From Gammaproteobacteria bacterium (lineage in GTDB: Bacteria; Pseudomonadota; Gammaproteobacteria; Eutrophobiales; Eutrophobiaceae): a DNA stretch of 64,000 nucleotides. Shown here piece by piece: positions 18,481-27,759 of the stretch; position 1 is the stretch's first letter, and the number at the start of each line of letters is the position of its first letter. The DNA is taken from NCBI GenBank assembly GCA_030829955.1, contig JAURNY010000032.1, forward strand, positions 1 to 64,000, written 5' to 3'. Position numbers and translations under genes: made by a program. The notes beneath the pieces were generated by a model, which was not told the DNA's origin, did no database searches, and worked only from the letters and a program-made list of their open reading frames with translations.

Positions 18481-19479
18481 TTAATCAATTTCTGTTTTTT
18501 GCTCACGTGATAATAAATTTTGCACTGCTTCACATGGTTGAATTTTATCTGTAATTACATTGAAAACTTGCACCGTAATCGGCATTTCAACCTTTAGCGA
18601 TTTAGCAAGTTGGTTCACTTCCACAGCTGTTTTTAATCCTTCTATAGATTGACCAATCGCCTGACTTGATTCTTCAACTGTTAAACCTTTTGCTAATAAC
18701 ATACCTAAACGACGGTTACGTGATTGGTCATCTGTGCAGGTTAGAACCAAATCACCCAAACCGGAAAGCCCCATAAAAGTTTCCGGTTTCGCACCCAATG
18801 CCAAACCTAGTTGCATAATTTCACGCAAACCTCGGCTGATCAATGCGGCTCGTGTATTGGCACCAAAACCCAGCCCATCGGCAATACCTGCGGCAATCGC
18901 TATAACATTTTTTACTGCACCACCAATCTGAGCACCAATCAAATCATCATGGGTATAAATGCGAAAATATTCACTATGAAAATAATCAGCGACCTGTTGA
19001 GCAGAGTCCAGAGTAGCCGCTGCAATAGTCACAGCTGTTGGCAAACCCTTTGCCACCTCTTTGGCGAATGAAGGGCCCGTTAGCACGGCTACAACAGCAT
19101 CAGGATACTCTTCCAGTACAACAGTATGATTCAGCTTTTGTGTTTCAGGCTCAAACCCCTTACAGGCTAGACAAAATGTTAAAGACTTAAGATGTGAAAC
19201 CAGTTTTAAACTCGCACGTAACGCATGACACGGCACTGTCAATAAACACAAATCTATATCTTGCGGCACACTATCTAATATTTTGATTGGAAAAATATTG
19301 TCTGGTAGCGTAACCGACGGTATGTAACGAACGTTTTCACGTTCGTTTTGCATTATTTGTATTAATTTCTGATCGATATCCCAGAGATAAATATCATGAC
19401 CATTTTTCGCTAATACAAGTGCTAGCGAAGTACCCCACGACCCTGCTCCCATTACTAGTGTTGCTCGTGATTTACTCAT
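18481..19479 (-). CDS. gpsA: Glycerol-3-phosphate dehydrogenase (NAD(P)+)
   Basis: 332 residues. The N-terminal Rossmann motif GAGSWGTSLA (11-20) binds NAD(P)H; GPSFAKEVAKGLPTA and the catalytic lysine in GGAVKNVIAIAAG are present. The enzyme makes sn-glycerol-3-phosphate from DHAP for phospholipid synthesis. It lies seven bases after secB on the same strand, the widely conserved secB-gpsA pair, and is the last gene of a rhodanese-secB-gpsA unit. Confidence 0.96.
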   Translation of the reverse strand: MSKSRATLVMGAGSWGTSLALVLAKNGHDIYLWDIDQKLIQIMQNERENVRYIPSVTLPDNIFPIKILDSVPQDIDLCLLTVPCHALRASLKLVSHLKSLTFCLACKGFEPETQKLNHTVVLEEYPDAVVAVLTGPSFAKEVAKGLPTAVTIAAATLDSAQQVADYFHSEYFRIYTHDDLIGAQIGGAVKNVIAIAAGIADGLGFGANTRAALISRGLREIMQLGLALGAKPETFMGLSGLGDLVLTCTDDQSRNRRLGMLLAKGLTVEESSQAIGQSIEGLKTAVEVNQLAKSLKVEMPITVQVFNVITDKIQPCEAVQNLLSREQKTEID

Positions 19480-19485
19480 AAATAG

Positions 19486-19962
19486 TTAATGTTTGGTAGA
19501 AGTTTGTTGCGCATTACGATTTTGAATTTGTTGTTCATATAGTGCATCGAAATTAACTGGTGCCAATAATAATTGCGGGAATCCTCCGCGTGTCACCAAA
19601 TTAGACAACGCTTCCCGCGCAAATGGAAATAGGATATTCGGGCATGCAGTTGCAAGCACTCGGTCAATTAATTCATCAGGTATATTCTTTAATAGATAAA
19701 TACCTGCCTGATTAATTTCAGCCAGATAAGCTACCTTCTTGCCAACCTTAACCGTCACCGTGACAGACAAGACGACATCATATAGATGACCTTCAATCTT
19801 TTTTGCTGCATTCGTTATGTGCATATCAACGTAAGGTTTCCATTCGTCTTTAAATATTAATGGACTATTTGGCGTTTCAAATGAAATATCTTTCACATAC
19901 ACTTTTTGCATAGAAAATTGGGCTTCTTCCAGAAATTCTTTTGAGGCTGATTTATCTATCAT
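19486..19962 (-). CDS. secB: Protein-export chaperone SecB
   Basis: 158 residues with the SecB core: FSMQKVYVKDISFETPN (about 17-33), an acidic SecA-contact region, LYDVVLSVTVTVK and CPNILFPFAREALSNLVTRGGFPQLLLAPVNFDALY. It keeps precursor proteins unfolded and hands them to SecA. It lies between a rhodanese gene and gpsA, the same order as in E. coli (yibN-grxC-secB-gpsA) but without grxC. Confidence 0.96.
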   Translation of the reverse strand: MIDKSASKEFLEEAQFSMQKVYVKDISFETPNSPLIFKDEWKPYVDMHITNAAKKIEGHLYDVVLSVTVTVKVGKKVAYLAEINQAGIYLLKNIPDELIDRVLATACPNILFPFAREALSNLVTRGGFPQLLLAPVNFDALYEQQIQNRNAQQTSTKH

Positions 19963-19977
19963 ATTTATTCTTAAGAA

Positions 19978-20409
19978 TTATTTTTTTCCTTTGGTCACGG
20001 GTAATCCGGCAGTCTTCCAGGCCTGAAACCCACCCTTGAGACAATAAACCTTCTCATAACCTTCGTTCATCAATTTTCTGGCTTCTTTTGGTGACACTGA
20101 ACCTGTATCACAACAAAAAATCACGCCATTCACCTGATGCCGCTTAAGTTTGTTGTGGTGATGTGCAAGATGTTCAAGGGAAATATTCATCGCATTGATA
20201 ATATGCCCATCCTCAAACTGAGATTCTTTGCGGATATCTAGCACCTGTGCATCATTCTGATTCATCAGTCGAGTGACTTCATTCGGCGTGATAATTGGCA
20301 CTCCACTTATCGCATCTCCAAAAATATTCCATCCCAGCAGCATCAGAATAGAGATCAATAACATAAACAAAAAAAGATGATTGGCGATAAATTCGGGTAA
20401 TAGTTCCAT
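19978..20409 (-). CDS. Membrane-anchored rhodanese-like protein (YibN type)
   Basis: 143 residues: an N-terminal membrane segment (about 8-28, LFLFMLLISILMLLGW) followed by a single rhodanese domain with VLDIRKESQFEDGHI and the active-site loop CCDTGSVSPKEAR, whose cysteine would carry a persulfide. This matches YibN, which also precedes secB in E. coli. The sulfur acceptor is unknown. It opens the rhodanese-secB-gpsA operon and is divergent from gpmI across a 196-base spacer in which I see no strong site. Confidence 0.88.
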   Translation of the reverse strand: MELLPEFIANHLFLFMLLISILMLLGWNIFGDAISGVPIITPNEVTRLMNQNDAQVLDIRKESQFEDGHIINAMNISLEHLAHHHNKLKRHQVNGVIFCCDTGSVSPKEARKLMNEGYEKVYCLKGGFQAWKTAGLPVTKGKK

Positions 20410-20605
20410 GGGTAACTTTAATTAGGCTTGAAAAAGGGGCCTATAATACGTGATTCAAACACGAGACAAAACACTGTTTGGCATAAATTAATTTGGCACG
20501 TGAAGTAACCGCAATATTCATGCTAACATGCGCGATGTTTAAACAGCCAGTTGCACTCTTATTTTATTATTCGACACTGTCAGATAATTCACATTACGTT
20601 TCCCG

Positions 20606-22177
20606 ATGCAAATCAAGCATAAACCTGCAATTTTGATCATTCTGGATGGCTGGGGCCATACGGATAACACCACATATAATGCAATATATACCGCGAATAA
20701 ACCTAATTGGGAAAAGCTCTGGGACCAACATCCTCACTCACTGATCAGCGCTTCAGGTATTGATGTCGGCCTGCCTGCTTCACAAATGGGCAATTCGGAA
20801 GTAGGACACATGAATCTCGGCTCTGGCAGGGTTGTCGATCAGGAATTTACTCGAATCACCAAATCAATCGAAAATGGCAGTTTTTTTCAAAATGACACCC
20901 TGACCAAGTCATTCAAAAAAGCTGTTGAGAACAATCGGGCAATCCATATTCTTGGTCTACTTTCACCCGGTGGCGTACATAGCCATGAAGACCATATCTT
21001 TTCCCTAATGGAGCTTGCCGCTCAATGCGGAGCTAAAGAGCTTTATCTGCATGCCTTTCTCGATGGTCGTGATATGCCACCTAAATCGGCAATGGAATCG
21101 ATACATAATGCACAGATTAAAATGCGAGAACTTGGCATTGGCCGATTTGCCTCAATCATAGGACGCTTCTATGCCATGGATAGAAACAAGCGCTGGGAAC
21201 GCACACAACTTGCCTATGATCTCATCAGCCAGGGCAAGGCTGAATATACTACAGCTGATCCATTTATTGCTCTTGATATGGCCTATGCGCGGGGTGAAAC
21301 AGACGAATTTATTAAACCTACTGCGATAGTACCTAAAGATATGCGACCAGTTATTGTGAAAACCGACGATGTCATGGTGTTTGCAAATTACCGTGCGGAC
21401 CGTGCCCGACAACTTGCCAGAGCATTTACCAAACCGGGTTTTCAGGCGTTTACCCGTGAACATTTTCCTGAGCTGGCCGCCTTTGTCAGCCTGACTTCAT
21501 ATAAGGACAATTATGAATTCCCGGTTGCCTTTCCCCCGCAAAAATTAAAAAATGTGCTGGGCGAATACATTACCAAATTTGGTTTAAAACAACTGCGCAT
21601 TGCGGAAACGGAAAAATATGCCCATGTCACCTTCTTTTTTAATGGTGGTGAAGAAACTGTATTTGAAGGTGAAGATCGTATTCTCGTTCCATCGCCTCAT
21701 GTGAATACTTATGATCGAGTACCGGAAATGAGCGCTTATGAGATAACGGAAAATTTGCTTGATGCAATTGAGGCAGAAAAATATGACATGATCATCTGTA
21801 ATTTTGCTAATGCGGATATGGTGGGCCATACCGGAGACTTTCAAGCATCAATAAAAGCTGTCGAAGTCATTGATGAATGTCTGGGTAAAATTGTAACGGC
21901 TACAAAAAAAGTAGGCGGTGAGATCCTAATCACTGCCGATCATGGTAATGCTGAACAGCTACGCGCCTACACCACTGAAAAGATCAAATCACAACCACAC
22001 ACTGCCCACACCAGTAACCTAGTGCCTTTGATCTACATTGGTCGCAATGCAAAATTTAAACCGGATCGCATAGGCTCATTATCAGATATTGCGCCAACCA
22101 TGCTTAATATGATGGGCTTACCTCAACCAGAGGAAATGACAGGCGATTCATTAATCCAGTTATTGGAAGAAATTTAA
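20606..22177 (+). CDS. gpmI: Cofactor-independent phosphoglycerate mutase
   Basis: 523 residues, alkaline-phosphatase superfamily, binding two Mn ions and interconverting 3- and 2-phosphoglycerate. The N-terminal metal site is ILDGWG (10-15), the nucleophile serine lies in MGNSEVGHMNLGSGR (62-76), and the second metal site is NFANADMVGHTGD plus ADHGNAE near 440-480. Length is close to the 514-residue E. coli enzyme. First gene of gpmI-envC-ctpA, an order shared with E. coli and pseudomonads. Confidence 0.97.
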   Translation: MQIKHKPAILIILDGWGHTDNTTYNAIYTANKPNWEKLWDQHPHSLISASGIDVGLPASQMGNSEVGHMNLGSGRVVDQEFTRITKSIENGSFFQNDTLTKSFKKAVENNRAIHILGLLSPGGVHSHEDHIFSLMELAAQCGAKELYLHAFLDGRDMPPKSAMESIHNAQIKMRELGIGRFASIIGRFYAMDRNKRWERTQLAYDLISQGKAEYTTADPFIALDMAYARGETDEFIKPTAIVPKDMRPVIVKTDDVMVFANYRADRARQLARAFTKPGFQAFTREHFPELAAFVSLTSYKDNYEFPVAFPPQKLKNVLGEYITKFGLKQLRIAETEKYAHVTFFFNGGEETVFEGEDRILVPSPHVNTYDRVPEMSAYEITENLLDAIEAEKYDMIICNFANADMVGHTGDFQASIKAVEVIDECLGKIVTATKKVGGEILITADHGNAEQLRAYTTEKIKSQPHTAHTSNLVPLIYIGRNAKFKPDRIGSLSDIAPTMLNMMGLPQPEEMTGDSLIQLLEEI

Positions 22178-22195
22178 ATACTTCATTAATCTAAA

Positions 22196-23341
22196 ATGCC
22201 AAATCGATATTTATTATTATTCATCGGCATTTTCTTCACTCTTTCATTACTCGCCCAAACCAGTGACAACGAACAGAATGAAATCGAGCTGGAAAGTATT
22301 CGTTCAAAAATCAAAGATGTCGAAAGTCTAATAAAAGACGCAAAAAATGAAATCGACTTAATGGCTAAAGAACTTCGTAAAAATGAAGTAGAAACTGCGA
22401 ACAAGCTGACACAGATCCACGGCACACAACTGAAGATTAAACAGAAACACCATGAACTTGAGCAATTACGTTTTGAACGGGAAGAAATGAAACAAAGCCT
22501 AAATAGTGAACGTAAGGCATTTACCAAACAAATTCGTTCAGCTTACCAGATGGGTAGAAATGACTATATTAAACTATTACTTAATCAACAAGACCCTACC
22601 TATGTTGGCCGAGCTATGGCCTATTATGATTATCATAATCGCTTACGTAGCAAACGAATCCATCAGGTTAAAAAGACGCTTGATGAGATTACGACTATTC
22701 AAAAATCAATCGAAAATGAAACACAACAATTGGAAATGCATAGGGTTAATTACGAAACAGAATTAAATGAATTTCATCTATACCGTTCCTCACGCCAAGA
22801 TATTATCGCGCGTCTGAAAGCATTTATTAATAAGCAAGGTATTGAGTTACATACCCTGCAGGAAAATGAGAAAAAACTGGAAGAGCTACTCACTGATATA
22901 GAAAAGAAAGAAACTGCCTCCATCGGTATATTTAAAAATATGCCGCCATTTAATACTCAAAAAGGCAAATTGAAATGGCCGGTTAATGGTAAATTATTAA
23001 AGCGTTTTGGTAATCTGAAAAAAGGGGGTAATCTTCGCTGGCAAGGCGTACTAATTGATGCAGAAGCTGGAACGCAAGTTAATGCTGTCAGCACCGGTAA
23101 GGTAGTCTTTGCCGACTGGTTCAGAAACCTCGGTTTATTGATCATTATCGATCATGGCGATGGCTATATGACCCTGTATGGGCATAATCAAAATTTGGTT
23201 AAAAACACAGGTGACTGGGTATTTGCTGGCGAGACCATAGCAACCGTCGGTGATAGCGGCGGTCAAAGTAATACGGCATTATATTTCGAGATCAGAAAAG
23301 GCGCAGAACCAATGAATCCTTCACAATGGTGTAAAGGCTAA
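22196..23341 (+). CDS. envC: EnvC-type murein hydrolase activator
   Basis: 381 residues: signal peptide (ending near LLAQTSD, about 22), a long coiled coil (about 25-245, IELESIRSKIKDVESLIKDA onward) and a C-terminal LytM/M23 domain (about 255-381). As in E. coli EnvC the LytM zinc site is degenerate: the first His position reads RWQGVLIDA and the HxH motif reads LYFEIRKG, so it should activate division amidases rather than cut peptidoglycan. One histidine (LYGHNQ) is retained. Located between gpmI and ctpA. Confidence 0.93.
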   Translation: MPNRYLLLFIGIFFTLSLLAQTSDNEQNEIELESIRSKIKDVESLIKDAKNEIDLMAKELRKNEVETANKLTQIHGTQLKIKQKHHELEQLRFEREEMKQSLNSERKAFTKQIRSAYQMGRNDYIKLLLNQQDPTYVGRAMAYYDYHNRLRSKRIHQVKKTLDEITTIQKSIENETQQLEMHRVNYETELNEFHLYRSSRQDIIARLKAFINKQGIELHTLQENEKKLEELLTDIEKKETASIGIFKNMPPFNTQKGKLKWPVNGKLLKRFGNLKKGGNLRWQGVLIDAEAGTQVNAVSTGKVVFADWFRNLGLLIIIDHGDGYMTLYGHNQNLVKNTGDWVFAGETIATVGDSGGQSNTALYFEIRKGAEPMNPSQWCKG

Positions 23342-23462
23342 ACGACGCAAAGCCGCCTTGTCATGAACACTGCTGCGATTGTATGCTAGCCAGTATAATT
23401 TTCTGAACCCCATTAGGCATACATAGTCAGACTTTCCATATTTGACACAAACGGAGTAAATA

Positions 23463-24770
23463 ATGTTTTTTAAACGGGTCTTTCCGATCGCAGCTTTAAT
23501 TATAATCCCTACCTTCAATACCTTTGCAAATACTGAAGAAGAGAATAAAGTTGGCACCTTACCCCTAGATGAGTTGCGAACATTTACTGAAGTCTTTGCC
23601 AAGGTAAAAAATGATTATGTCGAAACCATTGATGATCGCCAATTGATTGAGAACGCCATTCGCGGCATGCTAGAAGGACTTGACCCACACTCTGCCTATT
23701 TGAATAAAGAAGAATATACCGAACTACAGGAAGGCACGACCGGCGAGTTTGGCGGTATGGGCATTGAAGTCGGGATGGAAGATGGTTTTGTTAGAGTTAT
23801 TTCACCTATTGATGACTCACCTGCGAGTCGTGCAGGTATTTTAGCAGGTGATATTATTGTCCGGCTTGATGACCAATCAGTAAAAGGTCTGAGTTTGAAT
23901 GAAGCTGTTGCCATCATGCGTGGTAAACCCGGAAGCTCAATCACTCTGACAGTTTTACGTGAAGGCGAAGAAAAACCATTAATGATTGAAGTTGTACGTG
24001 ATGTCATTATGGTGAAAAGTGTTAAAGGCCGCATGTTGGAACCCGGTTATGGTTACGTCCGCATCTCAAACTTTCAGGCGCATACTGCAGAAGATTTACG
24101 ATTAAAAATCGAAGTACTAAAAAAGGAAAGCAAGGAAGGATTAACCGGCTTAATTCTTGACCTCAGAAATAATCCTGGAGGCATTTTAAATGCAGCTGTT
24201 GGTGTATCTGATTTATTTCTGGATAGTGGTTTAATTGTTTATACCGAAGGTCGCATACAGGACTCAAAATTGGAATTTACTGCCAAGCCTTCTGACATTC
24301 TAAAAAATGCCCCCGTCATTGTACTGGTCAATGGTGGTTCTGCTTCGGCATCAGAGATTGTTGCGGGCGCCTTACAGGATCATGAACGAGCTATCATTAT
24401 GGGTGAACAAACTTTTGGCAAGGGTTCAGTGCAAACTATTCTACCGATGAATGATGAAGCTGCTTTGAAATTAACGACAGCTCGTTACTACACACCTTCT
24501 GGTCGTTCGATTCAGGCATCGGGTATTAAGCCAGACATCATCATTCAACCTGTTCGCTTTCAAAGTGCTGTTGATAACGGGATAGGTGTTATAAAAGAAT
24601 CTGATTTAAGCGGTCATTTATCAAATGGCAATGAAGAAGAGGAAAACAATAGGAAAAAATCAGATAATAAGAAATCAGATAAACCGTCATTGGTCGAAAC
24701 TGATTATCAATTATATGAAGCATTAAATGTTTTAAAAGGTCTGGCAATTCATTTAAAGAAAGTAGGTTAA
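23463..24770 (+). CDS. ctpA: C-terminal processing peptidase (S41, CtpA)
   Basis: 435 residues: signal peptide (ending FNTFAN, about 22), a PDZ domain (about 95-180, GGMGIEVGMEDGFVRVISP ... GDIIVRLDDQSVKG) and an S41 protease domain with the Ser/Lys dyad, serine in NGGSASASEIVAGAL and lysine in GEQTFGKGSVQT. A charged low-complexity stretch (EEEENNRKKSDNKKSDK, about 395-412) precedes the final helix. Periplasmic CtpA-type proteases trim envelope proteins and cell-wall hydrolases. A 121-base gap to envC suggests its own promoter as well. Confidence 0.95.
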   Translation: MFFKRVFPIAALIIIPTFNTFANTEEENKVGTLPLDELRTFTEVFAKVKNDYVETIDDRQLIENAIRGMLEGLDPHSAYLNKEEYTELQEGTTGEFGGMGIEVGMEDGFVRVISPIDDSPASRAGILAGDIIVRLDDQSVKGLSLNEAVAIMRGKPGSSITLTVLREGEEKPLMIEVVRDVIMVKSVKGRMLEPGYGYVRISNFQAHTAEDLRLKIEVLKKESKEGLTGLILDLRNNPGGILNAAVGVSDLFLDSGLIVYTEGRIQDSKLEFTAKPSDILKNAPVIVLVNGGSASASEIVAGALQDHERAIIMGEQTFGKGSVQTILPMNDEAALKLTTARYYTPSGRSIQASGIKPDIIIQPVRFQSAVDNGIGVIKESDLSGHLSNGNEEEENNRKKSDNKKSDKPSLVETDYQLYEALNVLKGLAIHLKKVG

Positions 24771-24795
24771 ATGCTAATGAAGCTGTCTCGATTAA

Positions 24796-25347
24796 TTACC
24801 AGATTGATTCCCCCGTCTCTGGGTTATACATTTCATGATGAATCTTGTTTCGATTTTCAATTAATTGATCAAGTGTTGGCTCATCATTCATTGCACGCTT
24901 AACGGCAATTTTCATCGCTTCATAATTACAACGATACAAATCTTTACGATCAAGATTTTTATCAGTAATACATTCAGGCGCAATCCAGACCATCGCGATA
25001 CAACATAGATTATTTGCGTAATCTTTAGGGATAATGCCATCGATAACCGAATCCAACATGGCATCTGCGATCGCAGACTGTACGGGACCACCTAATAAAT
25101 TCACATAAGCTGTTGATTTAATCGTCACCTTTGGAACAATTAGCGTTGCTGGTTTAACTTGTTGGTTACAAGCGCGAATAGCAAACATTCTCGTATGCCC
25201 TTCGGTTTGCCCCATGAGATTGGCAAAAGCATTGCCGACAGGACCACTAATATCACCGATAACAATTTCAGGCATGGCATCAGTAAACTGCCCTTCAGCA
25301 GCAAATACAGTCGCTTCGCCGCTTTTCATAATGATTTGAGCTGACAT
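24796..25347 (-). CDS. Formaldehyde-activating enzyme (Fae) homologue lacking the expected catalytic histidine
   Basis: 183 residues aligning along its length with Fae, which condenses formaldehyde with tetrahydromethanopterin in methylotrophs. Shared stretches: GEATV (10-14), SGPVGNAFANLM, KPATLIVPKVTI, GPVQSAIADAMLDSVIDGIIPKD, NYEAMKIAVKRAMNDEP. At the position of the conserved catalytic His of Methylobacterium Fae (VAHIDLIIG) this protein reads AMPEIVIG with Met25, and it has a short insertion beforehand and near ITDKNLDRKD. It may be one of the divergent Fae-like paralogues whose role is unsettled. Start is ATG at 25347 with AAGGAAATCCAA before it. It follows ubiB by 118 bases, with a 12-base palindrome between. 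Confidence 0.85.
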   Translation of the reverse strand: MSAQIIMKSGEATVFAAEGQFTDAMPEIVIGDISGPVGNAFANLMGQTEGHTRMFAIRACNQQVKPATLIVPKVTIKSTAYVNLLGGPVQSAIADAMLDSVIDGIIPKDYANNLCCIAMVWIAPECITDKNLDRKDLYRCNYEAMKIAVKRAMNDEPTLDQLIENRNKIHHEMYNPETGESIW

Positions 25348-25465
25348 TTGGATTTCCTTAAGTATGTAAAAATTTAGTAGGCGAAATGTAATACGAAAAG
25401 AAATAGAAACCTAGGTTTTATTGATTAATAAATAATTTCCATCGAGTTATTAAAAATTGTCTGGA

Positions 25466-27124
25466 TTACTTATCCTGCCATGAAAGGTATAGCAATAACA
25501 TCCCGGCAAAACCCAATAACCATGAAACGATCGGCACGGATAAAAATTCGCCATGCATTGTATTATCTAATGCATAGATAATAGATGAACTTAATAGAAA
25601 CCCTGAACCTACAACTGCTAAAACCGTACGCTTGTTATAAGTCTGCATTTCCTGCCGTAACTCATGAATCTCTTGTGATTTATTTTCGAGCTCTAGTTTG
25701 CCTTCATACAAACGATCCATCACATCGACAATACGGTTTGGTAAGTTAGGCAATCGTTCTATTAATTTGGGTATATTTATTTTTGCGTCTTTAATCACGC
25801 CGCGTAAACCAATGCGTTGTTCCATCCAGCGTTCAAGTTCAGGGCGCGCTGTTTTCCATAGATCAAGATCCGGATAAAGCTGACGACCAATACCTTCAAT
25901 ATTGATAATTGTTTTTTGCAACATAATAAGTTGCGGCATGATCTCTATATTAAAACTACGCGCTATCTGAAATAAGCGTTGCAGTAATTCGCCAAACGAT
26001 ATTTCATGCATCGGTCTATCAAGTAATGGTTCACAAACGGAGCGAATGGACGACTCCAGTTCATCCATGCGTGTATCTCTAGGCACCCAACCTGATTCAA
26101 TATGCAAGGCAGCAACACGATGATAATCACGATTAAGAAAGGCAAGAAAATTATGGGCAAGATAATGTTGATCAAACTCTGTGAGTGAACACATGATACC
26201 GAAATCAACAACATTCACTTTTGCTGGCTTACCATTCTGCTGGGGTTCAACAAAGATATTACCGGGGTGCATATCAGCATGAAAAAAGTTATCCCGAAAC
26301 ACCTGTGTAAAAAATATCTGCACACCGTATTCAGCCAGCCATTTTAGATCAACTCCGGCTTCTTTTAATGCATCAATATTTCTGACAGAAATACCACTAA
26401 TCTTTTCCATTGCCAGCACATTACGTTTAGTTAATTCCCAATTTACCTCTGGCACGTAATAACGTTCTTCATAAGCGAAGTTACGTCTTAATTGAGATGC
26501 ATTTGCAGCCTCACGTTGTAAATCGAGTTCGTTGTAAAGCGTCTTTTCAAACTCGGCGACAACTCCTGAAAATCTTAATGCCTTACCTTTGGGGTAATAT
26601 TTTTCTGCTTTATCAGCAAGCATGTGCAGAAGCGCAAGATCTCGTCGAATGATTCGTTCAATATCAGGACGAATAACTTTAATAATATATTGTCGACCAT
26701 CCTTTAATATGGCGCTATGAACCTGCGCAACAGAAGCAGACGCCAGTGGCGTTGCATCAAACTCAAGAAAAACATCTTCTATCGATTTACCATAGGCCTT
26801 TTCAACTATATGCTTGGCCAATTCACCAGAAAACGGCGGTACGTTATCCTGTAACTTGGTAAACTCTACTGCAATGTCTGGCGGGATTAAATCTCGTCGA
26901 GTCGATAATATCTGACCCAGTTTGACATAGATTGGACCCAACTCTTCCAATACCTTTCTTAATCGTACGGCTCGAGACCATTTTGTTCTGCCAAACCAGT
27001 TCCAGGGAAAGATATAAAATATAAAACGAAAAGGGCGAAACAGATGTGTAGCAAAGATAAACTCATCCAGCCCGTATTTAATGAGTATGCGTTGAATTGT
27101 CAGTATGCGCAGGAATTGTTCCAT
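25466..27124 (-). CDS. ubiB: UbiB, atypical kinase/ATPase of ubiquinone synthesis
   Basis: 552 residues. The ABC1/ADCK fold is shown by the KxGQ motif in YVKLGQILSTRRDLIP (about 64-79), the Ala-rich loop ASASVAQVHSA, KVIRPD (nucleotide-binding lysine), EFEKTLYNELD, HADMHPGNI and the metal-binding DFG in VVDFGI. Two C-terminal membrane helices (about 500-548) anchor it. UbiB is needed for ubiquinone synthesis, probably by extracting membrane-bound intermediates. Last gene of ubiE-ubiJ-ubiB, five bases after ubiJ. Confidence 0.96.
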   Translation of the reverse strand: MEQFLRILTIQRILIKYGLDEFIFATHLFRPFRFIFYIFPWNWFGRTKWSRAVRLRKVLEELGPIYVKLGQILSTRRDLIPPDIAVEFTKLQDNVPPFSGELAKHIVEKAYGKSIEDVFLEFDATPLASASVAQVHSAILKDGRQYIIKVIRPDIERIIRRDLALLHMLADKAEKYYPKGKALRFSGVVAEFEKTLYNELDLQREAANASQLRRNFAYEERYYVPEVNWELTKRNVLAMEKISGISVRNIDALKEAGVDLKWLAEYGVQIFFTQVFRDNFFHADMHPGNIFVEPQQNGKPAKVNVVDFGIMCSLTEFDQHYLAHNFLAFLNRDYHRVAALHIESGWVPRDTRMDELESSIRSVCEPLLDRPMHEISFGELLQRLFQIARSFNIEIMPQLIMLQKTIINIEGIGRQLYPDLDLWKTARPELERWMEQRIGLRGVIKDAKINIPKLIERLPNLPNRIVDVMDRLYEGKLELENKSQEIHELRQEMQTYNKRTVLAVVGSGFLLSSSIIYALDNTMHGEFLSVPIVSWLLGFAGMLLLYLSWQDK

Positions 27125-27129
27125 TATAC

Positions 27130-27759
27130 TTAAGCCTTTTCGTTAGCCTTTGCTTCCAGTTTTTGTAAACGTAATGTTAATCGATCAAGGTCTTCCCTTA
27201 ATTTATCAACACCATCATTGAATTCTTTTACCAGTAAATCATCAGGTAACATTTCATTTTCAAAACGCAGATATTCACTGACATCATCAGCAAGAATCTT
27301 GCTGGTATTCAAAACAAACTGCCTTGAATGCCTGAAGAAACGCCCTAACTGATACGCGGCTGTATCTCCAAACCATTTCGATAAGGGTTCCTCAAAATCG
27401 AGATCCATATCCTGCATAATAAATTGAAAACGTTGCGCCAGACCAATATCACCAATCAACTCCATTTCAGCCGACATAACATTCTGTTTTGTTTTATCAG
27501 CGATCATCATGCTAAAAAAATTTAACGGCGTTCCCTTAATCAAGATATCTGCTTTCTTAGCAAAACACTTTTTAAACATAACACCACGTGAATGCGGCAA
27601 AAGATAGAGTGTCATCTCCGTGTTTCTGAATTCAAAGGCAATTACCTTGCCTTCAAGGTCGGCGAGTCTATCCAGCGTTTCTTGATCAAGTTGTAACGCG
27701 CGGTTAATCCATTTATCAAAATGTGATAACCAGTTTAATTCTGTTGCAGCATCACTCAT
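27130..27759 (-). CDS. ubiJ: UbiJ, SCP2-like ubiquinone synthesis accessory factor
   Basis: 209 residues: an SCP2 lipid-binding domain (about 15-120, VIAFEFRNTEMTLYLLPHSRGVMF ... DILIKGTPLNFFSMM) and a C-terminal helical region ending in a short coiled coil (DGVDKLREDLDRLTLRLQKLEAKA). UbiJ organises the soluble Ubi complex and binds polyprenyl intermediates. It overlaps ubiE by four bases and precedes ubiB, the standard order. Confidence 0.92.
   Translation of the reverse strand: MSDAATELNWLSHFDKWINRALQLDQETLDRLADLEGKVIAFEFRNTEMTLYLLPHSRGVMFKKCFAKKADILIKGTPLNFFSMMIADKTKQNVMSAEMELIGDIGLAQRFQFIMQDMDLDFEEPLSKWFGDTAAYQLGRFFRHSRQFVLNTSKILADDVSEYLRFENEMLPDDLLVKEFNDGVDKLREDLDRLTLRLQKLEAKANEKA

Noticed and set aside
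22196-23341. Active M23 endopeptidase for the EnvC-like protein
   Set aside because: The LytM zinc ligands are degenerate as in E. coli EnvC, so an activator role fits better.
24771-24860. Possible start of a YibQ-like deacetylase after ctpA (MLMKLSRLIT)
   Set aside because: The frame runs antisense into the convergent fae-like gene and shows no family similarity beyond a few residues.
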